DNA of 17,060 nt from Azoarcus sp. (GTDB lineage Bacteria; Pseudomonadota; Gammaproteobacteria; Burkholderiales; Rhodocyclaceae). This document shows positions 14,648 to 17,060 of the stretch, one piece after another; the first letter of the stretch is position 1; every line of letters starts with the position of its first letter. Location: positions 1 through 17,060 of the forward strand of contig JAIRNL010000265.1 in the NCBI GenBank assembly GCA_031258035.1, given 5' to 3'. A program made the position numbers and the translations under genes. Under the pieces are notes generated by a model. It made no database searches and was not told the origin of the DNA. It worked only from the letters and a program-made list of their open reading frames with translations.

Positions 14648-15805
14648 ATGCGCTGGGTCCTGCCCGATTACATCCAGGATATCTTGCCGGACGAGGCCAC
14701 CCGGCTCGAATCCCTGCGTCGCCGTCTGCTCGATGAATTTCGCGGGCGCGGTTACCAACTGGTGATCCCGCCGCTCATCGAACACCTCGATGCCCTCACC
14801 ATTGGCGTCGGGCAAGATCTGCGGCTGCGCACCTACCAACTGGTCGACCAGATCTCCGGCCGCACGCTGGGCGTGCGGGCCGACATGACGCCGCAGGTGA
14901 CACGCATCGATTCGCACCTGCTCAACCGCGAGGGCGTCTCGCGGCTTTGCTACTGCGGCAGCGTGCTGCACACGAGGCCATCGTCATCCGCCGCGACGCG
15001 GGAACCCCTGCAACTGGGCGCTGAACTGTACGGCCATGCCGGCATCGAAGCCGATCTCGAAATACTGCGGCTGCTCGATGGCGTCATGCGCCTGGCGGGC
15101 GTGCCGGCGACGCGCATCGATATGGGCCACGTCGGGCTTTTCCATGCGCTGGCTGACCGGGCCGCGCTGGGCAACGCGGCGCGCGAAGAGGCTTTCGGAC
15201 TTTTGCAGGGCAAGGACGTTCCCGGGCTGCGCGAATTGCTGGCTCAAGCCGATCCTCCGGCGCGGGAAGCCCTCCTTGCCTTGCCCGGACTGTACGGCGG
15301 CGTGGAGACGCTCGACGCCGCCGCGAGCCGCCTGCCGCGGATTCCCGAAGTGGTCGCGGCGCTGGCTGACCTGCGCCGCCTGGCTGGCGAACTCGCCGAT
15401 CTGCCGCTCGGGTTCGATCTGGCTGACCTGCGCGGCTATCACTACCACAGCGGCCTGGTATTCGCCGCCTATGGCGGCGGCGCGCCCGTGGCGCTGGCGC
15501 TGGGCGGGCGCTACGACCGCGTGGCCGAAGCCTTCGGGCGCGCCCGTCCGGCGATCGGCTTCAGTCTCGACCTGCGGGAACTCGCGCGATGCCTGCCCAT
15601 GGCGGAACGGGCCGGAGCGATTCTGGCGCCGGCGGCAAAAGAGCCGGCGCTGGCGGACGAGATCGCGCGGCTGCGGGGCAGGGGAGAAATCGTCGTGGAC
15701 GCGCTGCCCGGACACGATGGCACATGGGAAGATGCCGGCTGCGACCGGCGGATGGTGAAGCGCGAGGGCCGTTGGACGGTCGTCGCGCTCCATGAAAAGG
15801 AATGA
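14648..15805 (+). CDS. hisZ: ATP phosphoribosyltransferase regulatory subunit HisZ
   Basis: Catalytically inactive paralogue of histidyl-tRNA synthetase that pairs with short-form HisG to make active, histidine-sensitive ATP phosphoribosyltransferase, the first step of histidine synthesis. The 385-residue product keeps the class II fold: WVLPDYIQDILPDEA at 3-17, GVRADMTPQVTRI at 75-87, motif-2-like CGSVLHTRPSSSAATREPLQLGAELYG at 103-129, RGYHYHSGLVF at 262-272, and a degenerate motif 3 (ARPAIGFSLDL at 299-309). Compared with the hisS gene in this window it lacks the full motif 2 and the conserved histidine-activating RGLDYY element (here RGYHYH). It also lacks the anticodon-binding domain, having only a short C-terminal segment. 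hisG is not in the window. It lies 6 bp after the DUF2065 gene and 2 bp before purA. Confidence 0.94.
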   Translation: MRWVLPDYIQDILPDEATRLESLRRRLLDEFRGRGYQLVIPPLIEHLDALTIGVGQDLRLRTYQLVDQISGRTLGVRADMTPQVTRIDSHLLNREGVSRLCYCGSVLHTRPSSSAATREPLQLGAELYGHAGIEADLEILRLLDGVMRLAGVPATRIDMGHVGLFHALADRAALGNAAREEAFGLLQGKDVPGLRELLAQADPPAREALLALPGLYGGVETLDAAASRLPRIPEVVAALADLRRLAGELADLPLGFDLADLRGYHYHSGLVFAAYGGGAPVALALGGRYDRVAEAFGRARPAIGFSLDLRELARCLPMAERAGAILAPAAKEPALADEIARLRGRGEIVVDALPGHDGTWEDAGCDRRMVKREGRWTVVALHEKE

Positions 15806-15807
15806 GC

Positions 15808-17060
15808 ATGGCAAAGAACGTAGTGGTCGTCGGCACACAATGGGGCGACGAAGGCAAAGGCAAGATCGTCGACTGGCTGACCGATCACGCCCAGGGCGTG
15901 GTGCGCTTCCAGGGCGGGCACAACGCCGGCCACACCCTGGTGGTCGGCAAGGACGAATACAAGCTCAACCTCGTGCCTTCGGGCATCGTGCACGAGGGCG
16001 TGGCCTGTTTCATCGGCAATGGCGTGGTGCTGGACATCCATCATCTGCTGAAGGAAATCCGGGAACTCGAAGCGGGCGGCATCGAGGTGCGCGGCCGCCT
16101 GAAAGTGAGCCCCGGTTGTCCGCTGATCCTCGGCTATCACAGCGCGCTCGATCGCGCGCGCGAGGCCGCCAAATCCGCCGACGACAGGATCGGCACCACG
16201 GGCAAGGGCATCGGCCCGACCTACGAAGACAAGGTTGCCCGGCGCGCCCTGCGGGTCTACGACCTCCTCGACCGCGACCGTTTCGCCGCCAAACTCCGCG
16301 CCAACCTCGATTACCACAACTTCGTGCTCACGCAATACCTGAAGGCGCCGGCGGTCGATTTCCAGGCCGTTTTCGAGCAGGCCATGGCCGACGGCGAGGA
16401 ACTGCGCCCGATGGTGACAGACGTTTCGGCCGCGCTCCATGCGCTCAATAAAACCGGCGGCTCGCTGTTGTTCGAGGGCGCGCAGGGCACGCTGCTCGAC
16501 ATCGACCATGGCACCTACCCCTTCGTGACTTCGAGCAACTGCGCCGCGGGACAGGCCGCCGCGGGTTCCGGCGTGGGGCCGGGGAGCCTGCACTACGTGC
16601 TTGGCATCACCAAGGCATATTGCACCCGCGTCGGGGGCGGGCCTTTCCCGACCGAACTCGACATCGAAACCGCTGGCGCGCCCGGCGAGCAGATGTCTTC
16701 GCGCGGGCGCGAGATCGGCACCGTGACCCGGCGCAAGCGCCGCTGCGGCTGGCTCGATCTGGCTGCGCTCAAGCGTTCGATCATCATCAATGGCGTCTCC
16801 GGCCTTTGCATCACCAAACTCGACGTGCTCGACGGCCTTGCCGAACTCAAACTGTGCACCGGCTACCTGCTCGGCGGCGGGCGGGTCGATCTTCTCCCGC
16901 TGGGCGCGGAGGAAGTCGAACGTTGCGAGCCGATTTACGAAACGCTGCCTGGCTGGCGCGGCTCGACCGTGGGCGCGAAGGACTGGAGCGCCCTGCCGCC
17001 GGAAGCGCGCGCCTACCTGCATCGGATCGAAGAAATCTGCGAAGCGCCGATCGACGTGAT
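15808..17060 (+). CDS. purA: Adenylosuccinate synthetase, 3' end cut by the window
   Basis: Catalyses GTP-dependent joining of IMP and aspartate to adenylosuccinate, the first committed step to AMP. There are 417 complete codons without a stop, and the family length of about 430 suggests only some 15 residues are missing. The P-loop-like WGDEGKGK is at 12-19 (catalytic Asp14), with FQGGHNAGHT at 34-43 (catalytic His42). GTTGKGIGPTYEDK at 129-142, FEGAQGTLLDIDHGTYPFVTSSN, GPGSLHYVLGITKAYCTRVGGGPFPTE and ITKLDVLDGL are all family signatures. The ATG is preceded by AAGGA (15797-15801) at 6 nt. It begins 2 bp after the hisZ stop. Linked hisZ-purA is common in betaproteobacteria. Confidence 0.98.
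   Translation, partial: MAKNVVVVGTQWGDEGKGKIVDWLTDHAQGVVRFQGGHNAGHTLVVGKDEYKLNLVPSGIVHEGVACFIGNGVVLDIHHLLKEIRELEAGGIEVRGRLKVSPGCPLILGYHSALDRAREAAKSADDRIGTTGKGIGPTYEDKVARRALRVYDLLDRDRFAAKLRANLDYHNFVLTQYLKAPAVDFQAVFEQAMADGEELRPMVTDVSAALHALNKTGGSLLFEGAQGTLLDIDHGTYPFVTSSNCAAGQAAAGSGVGPGSLHYVLGITKAYCTRVGGGPFPTELDIETAGAPGEQMSSRGREIGTVTRRKRRCGWLDLAALKRSIIINGVSGLCITKLDVLDGLAELKLCTGYLLGGGRVDLLPLGAEEVERCEPIYETLPGWRGSTVGAKDWSALPPEARAYLHRIEEICEAPIDV

Noticed and set aside
1..17060. Search for CRISPR arrays, insertion sequences, tRNA/rRNA genes, phage or toxin-antitoxin genes
   Set aside because: None seen. Coding density is very high, gene order is the conserved core arrangement, and no direct-repeat arrays, transposase motifs or cloverleaf-like sequences were noticed. 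A dedicated search with RNA covariance models was not possible.

Overview
The window is a GC-rich stretch (roughly two thirds G+C by eye) from a Gram-negative bacterium, almost certainly a betaproteobacterium. The order ndk-rlmN-pilF-rodZ-ispG-hisS-yfgM-bamB-der-hfq-hflX-hflK-hflC-DUF2065-hisZ-purA is the standard chromosomal arrangement of that class. The pilF lipoprotein, hisZ (the partner of a short-form HisG) and the small DUF2065 gene between hflC and hisZ are compatible with a Rhodocyclales or Nitrosomonadales-like lineage. That finer placement is inference from gene order only. There are no RNA genes, insertion sequences, CRISPR arrays, phage genes or visible signs of recent transfer.

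Layout. Positions 7-1281 (minus strand) hold a multi-pass membrane protein of the putative Na+/H+ antiporter family. A 177-bp divergent intergenic region (1282-1458) carries a good -10 box on each strand. From ndk (1459) to the right edge, sixteen genes run on the plus strand with gaps of 30 bp or less, or with overlapping stop/start codons. The one exception is a 114-bp, AT-richer gap before hfq (10697-10810), which probably holds the hfq promoter. The last gene, purA, is cut by the window edge about 15 codons before its expected end.

How the genes work together. The cluster mixes nucleotide metabolism (ndk, purA), translation and ribosome quality (rlmN, hisS, der, hflX), isoprenoid precursor synthesis (ispG), envelope assembly (the PilF lipoprotein, RodZ, YfgM, BamB), RNA regulation (hfq), membrane proteolysis control (hflK, hflC) and histidine synthesis (hisZ). 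hisS and hisZ are paralogues: a true histidyl-tRNA synthetase, and a catalytically dead relative that regulates ATP phosphoribosyltransferase. Tight stop/start overlaps (pilF/rodZ, rodZ/ispG, hflK/hflC) suggest translational coupling.

I found no undescribed system. The points worth a second look are small: two divergent promoters, a hexanucleotide repeat expanding the RodZ N-terminus, a sigma-54-like and palindromic element before hfq, a possible internal promoter for hflKC near the end of hflX, and an ambiguous hflX start.
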